DNA of 9,508 nt from Anaerolineae bacterium. GTDB lineage: Bacteria; Chloroflexota; Anaerolineae; Aggregatilineales; Phototrophicaceae. Position numbers and translations under genes: made by a program. This document shows positions 1 to 6,294 of the stretch, in pieces. The notes under the pieces were generated by a model, which saw nothing but the letters and a program-made list of their open reading frames with translations, made no database searches and was not told where the DNA came from. The stretch spans positions 1-9,508 of the forward strand of contig JADLHH010000264.1 of NCBI GenBank assembly GCA_020848855.1, written 5' to 3'. Each line of letters starts with the position of its first letter. Position 1 is the stretch's first letter.

Positions 1-1
1 A

Positions 2-1273
2 GTCGGCTGGCTGGCGGCAGCCTATCACGATTTCCCCTCGCGCAAGCTGACCGTGATCGGTGTGACCGGCACGGACGGCAAGACGACCACCAGCACGCTG
101 ATTTACACTCTGCTCGGCAAAGGCTGTGGGCTGATCAGCACCATCAGCGCCGATGTGGGCGACACGACGCTCGACACCGGCTTTCACGTCACCACGCCGG
201 GCGCGCCGATGATTCAGGCGCTGCTGGCGCGCATGGTCGCCAACGGCTTGTCGGCGGCGGTGCTGGAGATAACCAGTCACGGCTTGGCGCAGGGGCGGCT
301 CAACGGCGTTGACATTGACGTGGCGGTGCTGACCAACGTCACGCACGAGCATCTCGACTATCACGGCACGTTCGAGGACTACCGCGCCGCCAAAGGACGC
401 ATGTTTGCGATGTTGAGCCAGTCGTATCGCAAGCCGAACATGCCGAAAGTCAGCGTGATCAACGCCGACGATCCGAGCGCCGACTACTTCGCGGCGTTCC
501 CGGCGGATAAAGTGGTCACCTACGGCATCTACAACGCGCAGGCGCAGTGGCGAGCAATTGACATCAGGTATCAGCCAAGCGGAACGACATTTAATATTAA
601 TACGGGCATCCATTGGTGGGAAACTTCATTGGTTGGTGAGTTCAACGTCTACAACTGTCTCGCCGCTATAGAAACCGTTTTTTGTTTTTCAGTCCCTTAT
701 GGTGAACTTCGCCGAAGTTTGGCAAAGGTTCAATCCATTCCCGGTCGCATGGAGCGCATCGACGCGGGGCAGGATTTTCTGGCGCTGGTCGATTTCGCCC
801 ATACGCCCAACGCCCTCGAAAACGCGCTCAAAGCCGCCCGCAAGATGGTCGGCGCGGGCGGGCGGCTGATCGCCACGTTTGGCAGCGCCGGGCTGCGCGA
901 CCGTGACAAGCGGCGCATGATGCCGGAGGTCGCCGCGCGGCTGGCGGATTTTACGATTTTGACGACGGAAGACCCGCGTACCGAATCGCTCGCTGCCATT
1001 CTCGAAACGATGGCGCAGGCGGCAGCAGCGGCGGGCGGCATCGAGGGCGAGACGTTCATCCGCGTGCCGGATCGCGGCGAAGCGCTGTACCGCGCCTGCC
1101 AGATGGCGCACGCCGGTGACGTGGTGATCGCCTGCGGCAAGGGGCACGAACAGAGCATGGCGTTCGGCACGGTCGAATATCCCTGGGACGACCGCGACGC
1201 CATGCGTGCGGCGCTGCGCGGGTCACCGCTGCGCACGCTGCCGACGGCAACAAAAGATAGTGCCGGGTGCTGA
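2..1273 (+). CDS. murE: MurE-type UDP-MurNAc-peptide synthetase (Mur ligase), 5' end outside window
   Basis: This cytoplasmic ATP-dependent ligase adds the third amino acid to UDP-MurNAc-L-Ala-D-Glu in peptidoglycan synthesis. The frame is open from base 2 and reads a normal MurE lead-in (WLAAAYHDFPSRKLTVIGV) before the ATP loop TGTDGKTTT, at visible residues 22-30. The GTG at 53 is therefore internal, and most of the N-terminal uridine-binding domain lies upstream of the window. Other MurE signatures are LEITSHGL, NVTHEHLDYHGT, the FNVYN segment, GRMERID, VDFAHTPNALE, EDPRTES and GKGHEQ. About 423 residues are visible, against roughly 480-510 for the family. The substrate-recognition motif is EDPR rather than the DNPR typical of diaminopimelate enzymes, so the third residue (diaminopimelate, lysine or ornithine) cannot be assigned. 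Bases 551-740 are unusually AT-rich. The last residues and the TGA stop lie inside a heptamer repeat. Family assignment is firm; substrate is open. Confidence 0.92.
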   Translation, partial: VGWLAAAYHDFPSRKLTVIGVTGTDGKTTTSTLIYTLLGKGCGLISTISADVGDTTLDTGFHVTTPGAPMIQALLARMVANGLSAAVLEITSHGLAQGRLNGVDIDVAVLTNVTHEHLDYHGTFEDYRAAKGRMFAMLSQSYRKPNMPKVSVINADDPSADYFAAFPADKVVTYGIYNAQAQWRAIDIRYQPSGTTFNINTGIHWWETSLVGEFNVYNCLAAIETVFCFSVPYGELRRSLAKVQSIPGRMERIDAGQDFLALVDFAHTPNALENALKAARKMVGAGGRLIATFGSAGLRDRDKRRMMPEVAARLADFTILTTEDPRTESLAAILETMAQAAAAAGGIEGETFIRVPDRGEALYRACQMAHAGDVVIACGKGHEQSMAFGTVEYPWDDRDAMRAALRGSPLRTLPTATKDSAGC

Positions 1274-1362
1274 GTGCCGGGTGCTGAGAAGAGCAATCCC
1301 GGCTTGCTGCGCTCTGAAGGCATAGTTCTTGACTCAGTACCCAGCACTCAGCACTCGGTACT
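1259..1362. repeat. Heptamer-based imperfect palindrome overlapping the 3' end of murE
   Basis: The left arm (1259-1288) is two alternating rounds of TGCCGGG and TGCTGAG. The right arm (1333-1362) is built from CTCAGTA, CCCAGCA, CTCAGCA and CTCGGTA units. The arms are reverse complements at 26 of 30 positions. Three of the four differences would be G-U pairs in RNA and one is a C-A mismatch. The 44-base centre holds a smaller AGAGC/GCTCT stem. No T-run follows, so it is not a standard intrinsic terminator, although the RNA hairpin could limit read-through or protect the murE transcript. The murE stop codon (1271-1273) is within the left arm. Confidence 0.85.
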
Positions 1363-1402
1363 AGAGTCGGACAGCCGTCAAGTCCAGCCCATGCGCCTGT
1401 GG

Positions 1403-1427
1403 TAAAATCCCGGCTATGGGGGTGAGG
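1403..1427 (+). promoter_or_regulatory. Possible -10 box and ribosome binding site for the GT2 gene
   Basis: TAAAAT at 1403-1408 resembles a SigA -10 element, but no -35 box is recognisable 16-18 bases upstream. If transcription starts near 1415, the mRNA would begin at about the first ATG (1416). The purine-rich GGTGAGG at 1421-1427 sits 6 bases before the ATG at 1434, and this decides the start chosen for the gene. The promoter is weakly supported; the ribosome binding site is better. Confidence 0.35.
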
Positions 1428-1433
1428 CATCAC

Positions 1434-2330
1434 ATGACCGACATCGGGATCGTCATCCTGAACTGGAATACGCGCGATTTGCTGCGGCGCTGCCTGGAGA
1501 CGGTCTACGCCAGCGAGGGCGATTTCAGCTATCAGGTGGTCGTGGTCGATAACGCCTCGACCGACGACAGCCCGGACATGGTGCGCCGCAAATTTCCGCA
1601 GGCGCAGTTGATCGTCAGCGAGACCAACGGCGGCTATTCCTGCGGCAATAATCTGGGCTTTCGGGCGCTTGGGTTCAGGGATCAGGGACGTGCGCCAGAC
1701 GCGCCGCGTTATGCGCTGCTGCTGAACCCCGATACCGAACTGCCGCCGACCGCGCTGCGCGACATGATCGCCTTCATGGACGCGCACCCGGATGTCGGCG
1801 CGGCGGGACCCCGGCTGGTGCTGCCCGACGGGAGCCTCGACCGAGCCTGCCGCCGCAGCTTTCCCTCACCGATGGTTTCACTGTATCATTTTAGCGGGCT
1901 GGCGAAGCTGTTTCCCGGCAGCCCGCGCTTTGCGCGCTATAATATGACCTATCTGCCTATCGATCAGGAAGCAGAGGTCGACTCGGTCGTCGGCGCGTAC
2001 ATGCAAATTCGTCGGGAAGCCATCGAAACCGTCGGCTTGCTGGACGAAACGTTTTTCATGTACGGAGAGGATTTGGATTGGGCGTACCGAATCAAAAACG
2101 CCGGGTGGCGCATCATCTACCACCCTCAGGTCGTCGTAAAGCACGTCAAAAGAGCGGCAAGCCGGCAGAGCCAGCGCGCGCAGATGGAATTCTGGCGGGC
2201 GATGCTCCTGTTCTACCGCAAGCACTACCGGACGACGACTCCGTTCTGGCTGCACAGCCTGATCATGACGGGGTTGTTGATGAAGGGTGGGCGGACGCTG
2301 TGGACGGAGATTCGCCAGCCGACACCCTGA
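1434..2330 (+). CDS. Family 2 glycosyltransferase (rhamnosyltransferase-like)
   Basis: A 298-residue cytoplasmic or membrane-associated GT-A fold enzyme that transfers a sugar from a nucleotide-sugar donor to a growing lipid-linked glycan. Motifs in order are VILNWNTRDLL (7-17), VVDNASTDD (37-45, nucleotide binding), the DxD-like LLNPDTEL (96-103), and DETFFMYGEDLDWAYRIKNAGW (204-225), where the ED pair sits in the usual acceptor-site position. This set matches the WbbL/rhamnosyltransferase type of GT2, but donor and acceptor cannot be read from sequence. I place the start at ATG 1434 because of the ribosome binding site 6 bases upstream; ATG 1416 would add six residues. The 3' end overlaps the next gene, implying translational coupling. 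Between GNNLGFRA and LLNPD there are several more residues than I expect, and their DNA includes a short 7-bp-period repeat. Confidence 0.88.
   Translation: MTDIGIVILNWNTRDLLRRCLETVYASEGDFSYQVVVVDNASTDDSPDMVRRKFPQAQLIVSETNGGYSCGNNLGFRALGFRDQGRAPDAPRYALLLNPDTELPPTALRDMIAFMDAHPDVGAAGPRLVLPDGSLDRACRRSFPSPMVSLYHFSGLAKLFPGSPRFARYNMTYLPIDQEAEVDSVVGAYMQIRREAIETVGLLDETFFMYGEDLDWAYRIKNAGWRIIYHPQVVVKHVKRAASRQSQRAQMEFWRAMLLFYRKHYRTTTPFWLHSLIMTGLLMKGGRTLWTEIRQPTP
1672..1688 (+). repeat. Short heptamer-like run inside the GT2 coding region
   Basis: GGTTCAG, GGATCAG and a following GGA give a 7-base period within the gene. It encodes the FRDQGR stretch that lies between two conserved GT2 motifs. It resembles the intergenic heptamers in style but shares no exact word with them, so the relationship is tentative. 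Confidence 0.35.
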
Positions 2331-3763
2331 AGCTGACGCGCCCGGTCACACGCAGAAACGATATTGTCGCCCGGCTGCTCGGCGTGCTGCTGCTGGTCAG
2401 CGACGTGGTGCTGCTGATCGCGGCGTTCGCGCTTGGCTATGCCGTCCGCGCGATCCAGATCGCCCCGGCGACTCAACCGGCGTTCTCGCTCTACCAGATG
2501 ACGCTAATCCTCCACGTCGTCGTCATCATCACGATTTTCTACCTGTCGCAGATGTACCACCAGCGCCGCGCCATCAGCCGGATCGATCACGGGCGCAACA
2601 TCGTCGGCGCGATCACCGTCGGTGCGCTGCTGGTCAACGGTATTCAGGAACTCGTCTTCAAAGGCACGGTGTTCGAGGTCGATTACGCGCGCAGCCTGTT
2701 CTTCTACGTGTGGGGCTTCAGCGTGGTTTTCGTGCTGATCGGGCGCGAATTCAACCGCATCCTGCGCCAGTTTTTTCGGCGCATGGGGCTGGAACGGGCG
2801 AACCTCGTCATCGTCGGCATGGGCAAGATCGCTCGCGACATCACCCGCAAGATTCAGAGCAGCCCGGAACTCGGCTACCACGTCGTCGGCGTGGTTAACG
2901 TGCGCCCGCATCAGAAAGCCCGCGTGCTGGGTGTGCCGGTGCTGGGCGACTACCGCGAACTGCCGCAGTTGATCGACAGCTTCCGTGTCGAGCAGGTGAT
3001 CATCGCGCTGCCGGACGCCCAGCGCGGCGAGTTGGTCGAACTGATCACGTTGTGCCGGCGCGGGCGGGTGGACATCAAGATATACCCGGACATGTTCTCG
3101 TACATGGCGCGCGACCTGAGCGTCGACGACCTGGGCGGCACGCCGCTGCTGACGGTGCGCGATATCGCCATGCGCGGTTGGAAGCTCAGCCTTAAGCGCC
3201 TGATGGACATCGTCGGCGCTATGTTCGGGCTGGTCATCCTCTCGCCGCTGATGCTGGTGACGGCGCTGCTGATCCGTCTCGAAACGCCCGGCGCGGTCTT
3301 CCTGGTTCAGGAACGCATGGGGCTGGACGAGCGCCCATTCCCGATGATCAAGTTCCGGTCGATGCGCGAGGACGCCGAATCGACGGGACCCGGCTGGACG
3401 GTCGAGAACGACCCGCGCGTGACCCGGTTGGGCAGAATTATGCGCGCCACCAACTGGGACGAAATCCCGCAGTTGATCAACGTGTTGATCGGCGATATGA
3501 GTCTCGTAGGACCGCGCCCGGAACGCCCGATGTACGTCCAGCAGTTCCGCGACCGCATCCCGCGTTACCACGAGCGGCATCGTGAAAAGGCGGGCATGAC
3601 CGGCTGGGCGCAGGTCAACGGCTTGCGCGGCGATACCTCGATCAGCGAGCGGACGGTGTACGACCTGTGGTACGTCGAAAACTGGTCGCTCTGGCTGGAT
3701 GTCAAGATCATCATCCGCACGATCCTGAACATGATTTTGCGCCGCGACAAAAACGCCTACTGA
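2300..3763 (+). CDS. Polyprenyl-phosphate sugar-1-phosphate transferase (WbaP/WcaJ-like exopolysaccharide initiator)
   Basis: This integral membrane enzyme moves a sugar-1-phosphate from a nucleotide sugar to undecaprenyl phosphate, the first step of lipid-linked polysaccharide assembly. The protein has 487 residues from GTG 2300, a normal length for the large family members. Four N-terminal membrane helices lie at about 24-50, 64-83, 101-119 and 132-148. A Rossmann-like CoA-binding domain follows, with VIVGMGKIARD at 170-180. The catalytic domain starts at KRLMDIVGA (299-307) with a membrane-inserted helix to about 325. It then carries QERMG (337-341), KFRSMREDAE (351-360), the catalytic Asp387-Glu388 in NWDEIPQL, GDMSLVGPRPE (398-408), MTGWAQVNGLRGDT (433-446) and YDLWYVENWSLWLD (454-467). 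The frame is open further upstream, but that part only shadows the GT2 gene. GTG 2300 gives a 31-base overlap with GT2 and has purine-rich GAAGGG upstream at a rather long distance. The sugar cannot be assigned. Confidence 0.9.
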   Translation: MDGDSPADTLKLTRPVTRRNDIVARLLGVLLLVSDVVLLIAAFALGYAVRAIQIAPATQPAFSLYQMTLILHVVVIITIFYLSQMYHQRRAISRIDHGRNIVGAITVGALLVNGIQELVFKGTVFEVDYARSLFFYVWGFSVVFVLIGREFNRILRQFFRRMGLERANLVIVGMGKIARDITRKIQSSPELGYHVVGVVNVRPHQKARVLGVPVLGDYRELPQLIDSFRVEQVIIALPDAQRGELVELITLCRRGRVDIKIYPDMFSYMARDLSVDDLGGTPLLTVRDIAMRGWKLSLKRLMDIVGAMFGLVILSPLMLVTALLIRLETPGAVFLVQERMGLDERPFPMIKFRSMREDAESTGPGWTVENDPRVTRLGRIMRATNWDEIPQLINVLIGDMSLVGPRPERPMYVQQFRDRIPRYHERHREKAGMTGWAQVNGLRGDTSISERTVYDLWYVENWSLWLDVKIIIRTILNMILRRDKNAY

Positions 3764-3815
3764 TCGCGTCGCTGATGCTGCCGATGCCACTGATACCGCC
3801 GCTGAACCGCTCCGC

Positions 3816-5699
3816 ATGACCCGTAATCTGCCGACGAATACGCGCTGGCTGCTGCTGATCGCCGGGCTGGTCACGCTGGGGCTGTACGGGCGCTCGCTGT
3901 CGCTGCCGCTGTACATGGACGACGTGATCTACGGGCGCTATGCCAGCGGCGTCACCCTGCCGGAATTGTTCTATCATCTCAACATCGTGCCGTACTACCG
4001 CCCGCTCAGCCTGGCTCCCTGGAAACTGCTCGAACTGCTGACCGGGCATTACCCGGCGGCGGCGATGCACGCCCTGAACCTGGTCGTGCATATTCTGAAC
4101 GGCTGGCTGATCGGCGCGCTCGCCCGGCGCTGCACCGGGCGCACCCTGCCCGCGCTGCTCGCCGCGTTGATCTACCTGACGTTCCCGTTCAGCTATCAGG
4201 CAGTCCCCTGGGCAGCCGCGCTGGGGCATCTGATGGCGCTGTGCGGCGTGCTGCTGGCGCTGCTCAGCTTCGACCGCTGGCAGCGGACCCATTCGACGCG
4301 CGCGCTGATCGCCGTGATGCTGAGCATCGCGCTGGCGATCTTCAGCCACGAGAACGGCATCGTGGCAGGCGGGGTCGTGCTGATCTACGGGCTGGTCGTC
4401 AGCCCGCGAACGTTCACGCTGCACGACGCCAGCCGCCTGTTAGCGCCGGTTGCGGTGATCACGCTGGTGTTCGTGGTGATCTGGCTCCAGCTTCCCAAAG
4501 ATCGCGGCGCGTTCCAGTTCAGCCTGAGCGACATCACCCAGAATGCCCTGTATTTCAGCCAGGGGCTGAGCTATCCGGTCGCGTGGCTGGTGAACCGGCT
4601 CGGCTTGGGCGACCATGCCGGGGCGCTGCTGGCGCTGATCGTGACCGGGGTTGTTTTTGCGCTGGCGCTGCGCTTTGCCGTATCGCAGCGGCGCGGGATG
4701 CTGTTCGGCTTGCTGTGGTACGCGGCGGCGGCTGCCGTGCCGGTGGTCTTCCTGCCCCACGCCTACGCCATCGACGGTCCCCGGCTGATGCTGCTGGCAT
4801 CCGGCGGCGCGGCGCTGGTGTGGGCATCACTGGCAGATGGGCTGATTCGCGGGCGCGCGTGGATGATGCGGATTGTCGTGGTCGCAGCCGTCGCGCTGAT
4901 CGTGATTCTGGGCGGCGCGTTCATCCTTCAGCGGATGGCGCTGCATGACCAGCTTTCGGCAATCTATGAAATGATTTGGGGCGCGGGCGACCGGGACGCG
5001 GTGTTCATCAACCTGCCCGCGTGGCAGGCATACCAGCGACGCGAATTTCCGATGGGCAGCGAGGGCATTACCTACCTGACTGACTACATCGGCTTCCCTG
5101 ACCTGGTGCTGGTGAACACTGGTTCCTGGGGCGATTCGCTGGCGGTCGAACGCGCCGACCTGCGTCCCGAATTTTCCGGCTACTATTTCGGCAACGCCAG
5201 CCCTGCGCCGGGCGTGGACGAGATCGCCGCCGCCATCGATCAGCGTGGGCTGGGCTACCTGTTCACCAGCGTCGCCGACCGCGCGGTCTGGTTTTCGGCG
5301 CAGCGAGTCGACACGCCGCTCGATGGCGACGGGTTCGCGTGGGCAAACGGCGTTCGTGCGCAGGTCGAGATGCCGCCGTCGGACGATCCGGCGCTGTTCC
5401 CGGTCGTCATCACCTGGCAGGCGGACGACCCGGCAGCGCTCGCCGACGACCTGACCGCTTTCGTGCATCTGGAATGCGGCGGGGCGCTGGTCAGCCAGTC
5501 CGACGGCGCGCCGCTGCGCGGAGCGCTCCCGTTCCGGTCGTGGCAGGCGGGCGAAACGTGGCGCGAGCGGCGTTATCTGCCGGTGGTAGATGATGTGGCG
5601 GAGTGCCTGCTTGTGCTGGGGCTGTATTCCGGTACGACCGGCGAGCGGGTCGCGCTGATCGGTGGCGGCGATGCGGTCACGGTGCCGGTTGGCGGTTGA
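3816..5699 (+). CDS. Polytopic GT-C-like membrane glycosyltransferase with soluble C-terminal domain
   Basis: A 627-residue protein with about ten hydrophobic segments between residues 11 and 371, then about 255 soluble residues. Just after the first membrane helix comes LYMDDVIYG with Asp35-Asp36, placed like the acidic pair in the first outer loop of GT-C enzymes that use polyprenyl-phosphate sugars. YYRPLS (60-65) and FSHENG (176-181) also recall GT-C and TMTC-like proteins. The C-terminal part (about 527-623) reads as a beta-rich domain with TAFVHLECGG, SQSDGAPLRGALPF, a W...GE segment and VLGLYSGTTGERVAL. I associate that pattern with the tails of Chloroflexota membrane glycosyltransferases. 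It probably acts on the outer membrane face on the glycan started by the upstream enzymes. The ATG at 3816 gives a sensible N-terminus although no clear ribosome binding site precedes it. It follows the phosphotransferase by 52 bases. The membrane topology is clear; the transferase role is inferred. Confidence 0.72.
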   Translation: MTRNLPTNTRWLLLIAGLVTLGLYGRSLSLPLYMDDVIYGRYASGVTLPELFYHLNIVPYYRPLSLAPWKLLELLTGHYPAAAMHALNLVVHILNGWLIGALARRCTGRTLPALLAALIYLTFPFSYQAVPWAAALGHLMALCGVLLALLSFDRWQRTHSTRALIAVMLSIALAIFSHENGIVAGGVVLIYGLVVSPRTFTLHDASRLLAPVAVITLVFVVIWLQLPKDRGAFQFSLSDITQNALYFSQGLSYPVAWLVNRLGLGDHAGALLALIVTGVVFALALRFAVSQRRGMLFGLLWYAAAAAVPVVFLPHAYAIDGPRLMLLASGGAALVWASLADGLIRGRAWMMRIVVVAAVALIVILGGAFILQRMALHDQLSAIYEMIWGAGDRDAVFINLPAWQAYQRREFPMGSEGITYLTDYIGFPDLVLVNTGSWGDSLAVERADLRPEFSGYYFGNASPAPGVDEIAAAIDQRGLGYLFTSVADRAVWFSAQRVDTPLDGDGFAWANGVRAQVEMPPSDDPALFPVVITWQADDPAALADDLTAFVHLECGGALVSQSDGAPLRGALPFRSWQAGETWRERRYLPVVDDVAECLLVLGLYSGTTGERVALIGGGDAVTVPVGG

Positions 5700-5715
5700 G
5701 TGGAAAGCGGACAAC

Positions 5716-6033
5716 ATGGATTTGAAGACCCTCGAAGACGCGATGCACGCCTTTGTCGCCAGCAAAGGCTGGTACGCGCCGGACTCGAAGCGCCCGCAGA
5801 CGCCGCGCAATCTGGCGATCTCGCTGGCGCTGGAAGCCGGCGAGGTGCTGGAACTGTACCAGTGGAGCGACGCGCCGCCGGACAAAGCCGCGCTCTCCGG
5901 CGAGCTGGCGGACGTGATGCTGTATCTGCTTCAGCTTGCCAGCCTCAGCGGCGTCGATCTCGGTCAGGCGGTGATGGACAAGCTCGACGTGAACTACGGG
6001 CGCACGTGGGATCAAGAAAGGACTGAGGACTGA
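5716..6033 (+). CDS. MazG-like nucleotide pyrophosphohydrolase (RS21-C6/dCTPase type)
   Basis: A 105-residue all-alpha enzyme expected to hydrolyse a (d)NTP, possibly dCTP or a modified nucleotide, to the monophosphate and pyrophosphate in the cytoplasm. The metal-binding pattern ExxE...ExxD is intact: Glu40 and Glu43 (LALEAGEVLELYQW), and Glu63 and Asp66 (GELADVMLYLL). The N-terminal FVASKGWYAPDS and RNLAISLALEAGE segments fit the single-domain DCTPP1-like subgroup rather than the two-domain MazG of Escherichia coli. ATG 5716 is preferred, with GGAAAG at 5702-5707; the frame is open upstream but overlaps the GT-C-like gene. Only 16 bases separate it from that gene, so co-transcription is likely although no functional link is evident. 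The last codons (ERTED) and the TGA stop are made by a heptamer repeat, so the natural C-terminus may once have been different. Confidence 0.87.
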   Translation: MDLKTLEDAMHAFVASKGWYAPDSKRPQTPRNLAISLALEAGEVLELYQWSDAPPDKAALSGELADVMLYLLQLASLSGVDLGQAVMDKLDVNYGRTWDQERTED

Positions 6034-6161
6034 GATAAGTGCAGTTACAGGGTAAAAGTAGGAAAAGTTAAAAGTGAAAACCAGATGTTGCCATCACTTT
6101 CAACTTTTAACCTTTAACTTCGTCTACTTTTAACTGTCTTTGTCTCAGTCCTCAGTCCTTT
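6017..6161. repeat. Long heptamer-based palindrome at the 3' end of the MazG-like gene
   Basis: The outer arms, 6017-6035 and 6143-6161, are a perfect 19-bp inverted repeat containing GGACTGA twice on the left and its complement on the right. Inside are further paired blocks: CAGTTA (6042-6047) with TAACTG (6131-6136), TAAAAGTA (6053-6060) with TACTTTTA (6125-6132), and AAGTTAAAAGTGAAA-type sequence with the CAACTTT, TAACCTT, TAACTTC run at 6101-6121. Both block types keep a 7-base period. The transcript could fold into one long interrupted hairpin with an AU-rich inner part. It may act as a transcript end or stabiliser for the upstream operon, but no canonical terminator T-run follows. Confidence 0.88.
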
Positions 6162-6189
6162 TCCCCTATCTATCTACCGCGTCTGCCAG

Positions 6190-6254
6190 TAAAATAAGCG
6201 GCTTATTGTGGCGGCAGAGCCGAGCTTTTCTCAGCACGTGCTTGCTTCGCAAGC
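6190..6254 (+). promoter_or_regulatory. Candidate proS promoter region with a perfect palindrome and a leader hairpin
   Basis: TAAAAT at 6190-6195 could be a -10 box but has no clear -35 partner. It overlaps a perfect 7-bp inverted repeat, AATAAGC-G-GCTTATT (6193-6207), placed where an operator would act. Further on, GCTTGC-TTC-GCAAGC (6240-6254) would form a tight leader hairpin. I looked for T-box features and saw none. The palindromes are certain; their regulatory role is a guess. Confidence 0.35.
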
Positions 6255-6257
6255 CCG

Positions 6258-6278
6258 GCACTCAGTACTCAGCACTTC
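6258..6278 (+). repeat. Heptamer run upstream of proS
   Basis: Three adjacent 7-mers, GCACTCA, GTACTCA and GCACTTC, match in sequence and period the right arm of the palindrome at 1333-1362, nearly 5 kb away. No complementary arm is close by, so this looks like a half element or a remnant. It ends 4 bases before the proS ribosome binding site. Confidence 0.7.
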
Positions 6279-6282
6279 TTTC

Positions 6283-6287
6283 AGGAG
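6283..6287 (+). promoter_or_regulatory. Ribosome binding site deciding the proS start
   Basis: AGGAG lies 7 bases before ATG 6295. The frame is open back to 6208, but that extension would translate the repeat and the leader hairpin, and nothing in it resembles a synthetase N-terminus. Confidence 0.8.
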
Positions 6288-6294
6288 CTTTCCC

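Noticed and set aside
2078..2299. Longer phosphotransferase starting at 2078
   Set aside because: The extra 74 residues are an out-of-frame reading of the GT2 C-terminus, with no membrane or domain character. They would require a 250-base overlap.
2504..3916. A 470-codon open frame on the minus strand opposite the phosphotransferase
   Set aside because: It is antisense to a gene with clear family motifs. Its translation is rich in His, Asp, Arg and Gln with no recognisable domain, as expected for a shadow frame in GC-rich DNA.
6017..6161. Reading the repeat as a CRISPR array
   Set aside because: The repeats are adjacent 7-mers arranged as one palindrome, with no regularly spaced unique spacers and no cas gene.
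6208..6294. N-terminal extension of ProS from 6208
   Set aside because: It translates the leader hairpin and the heptamer repeat. A good ribosome binding site precedes ATG 6295, which gives the family-normal length.
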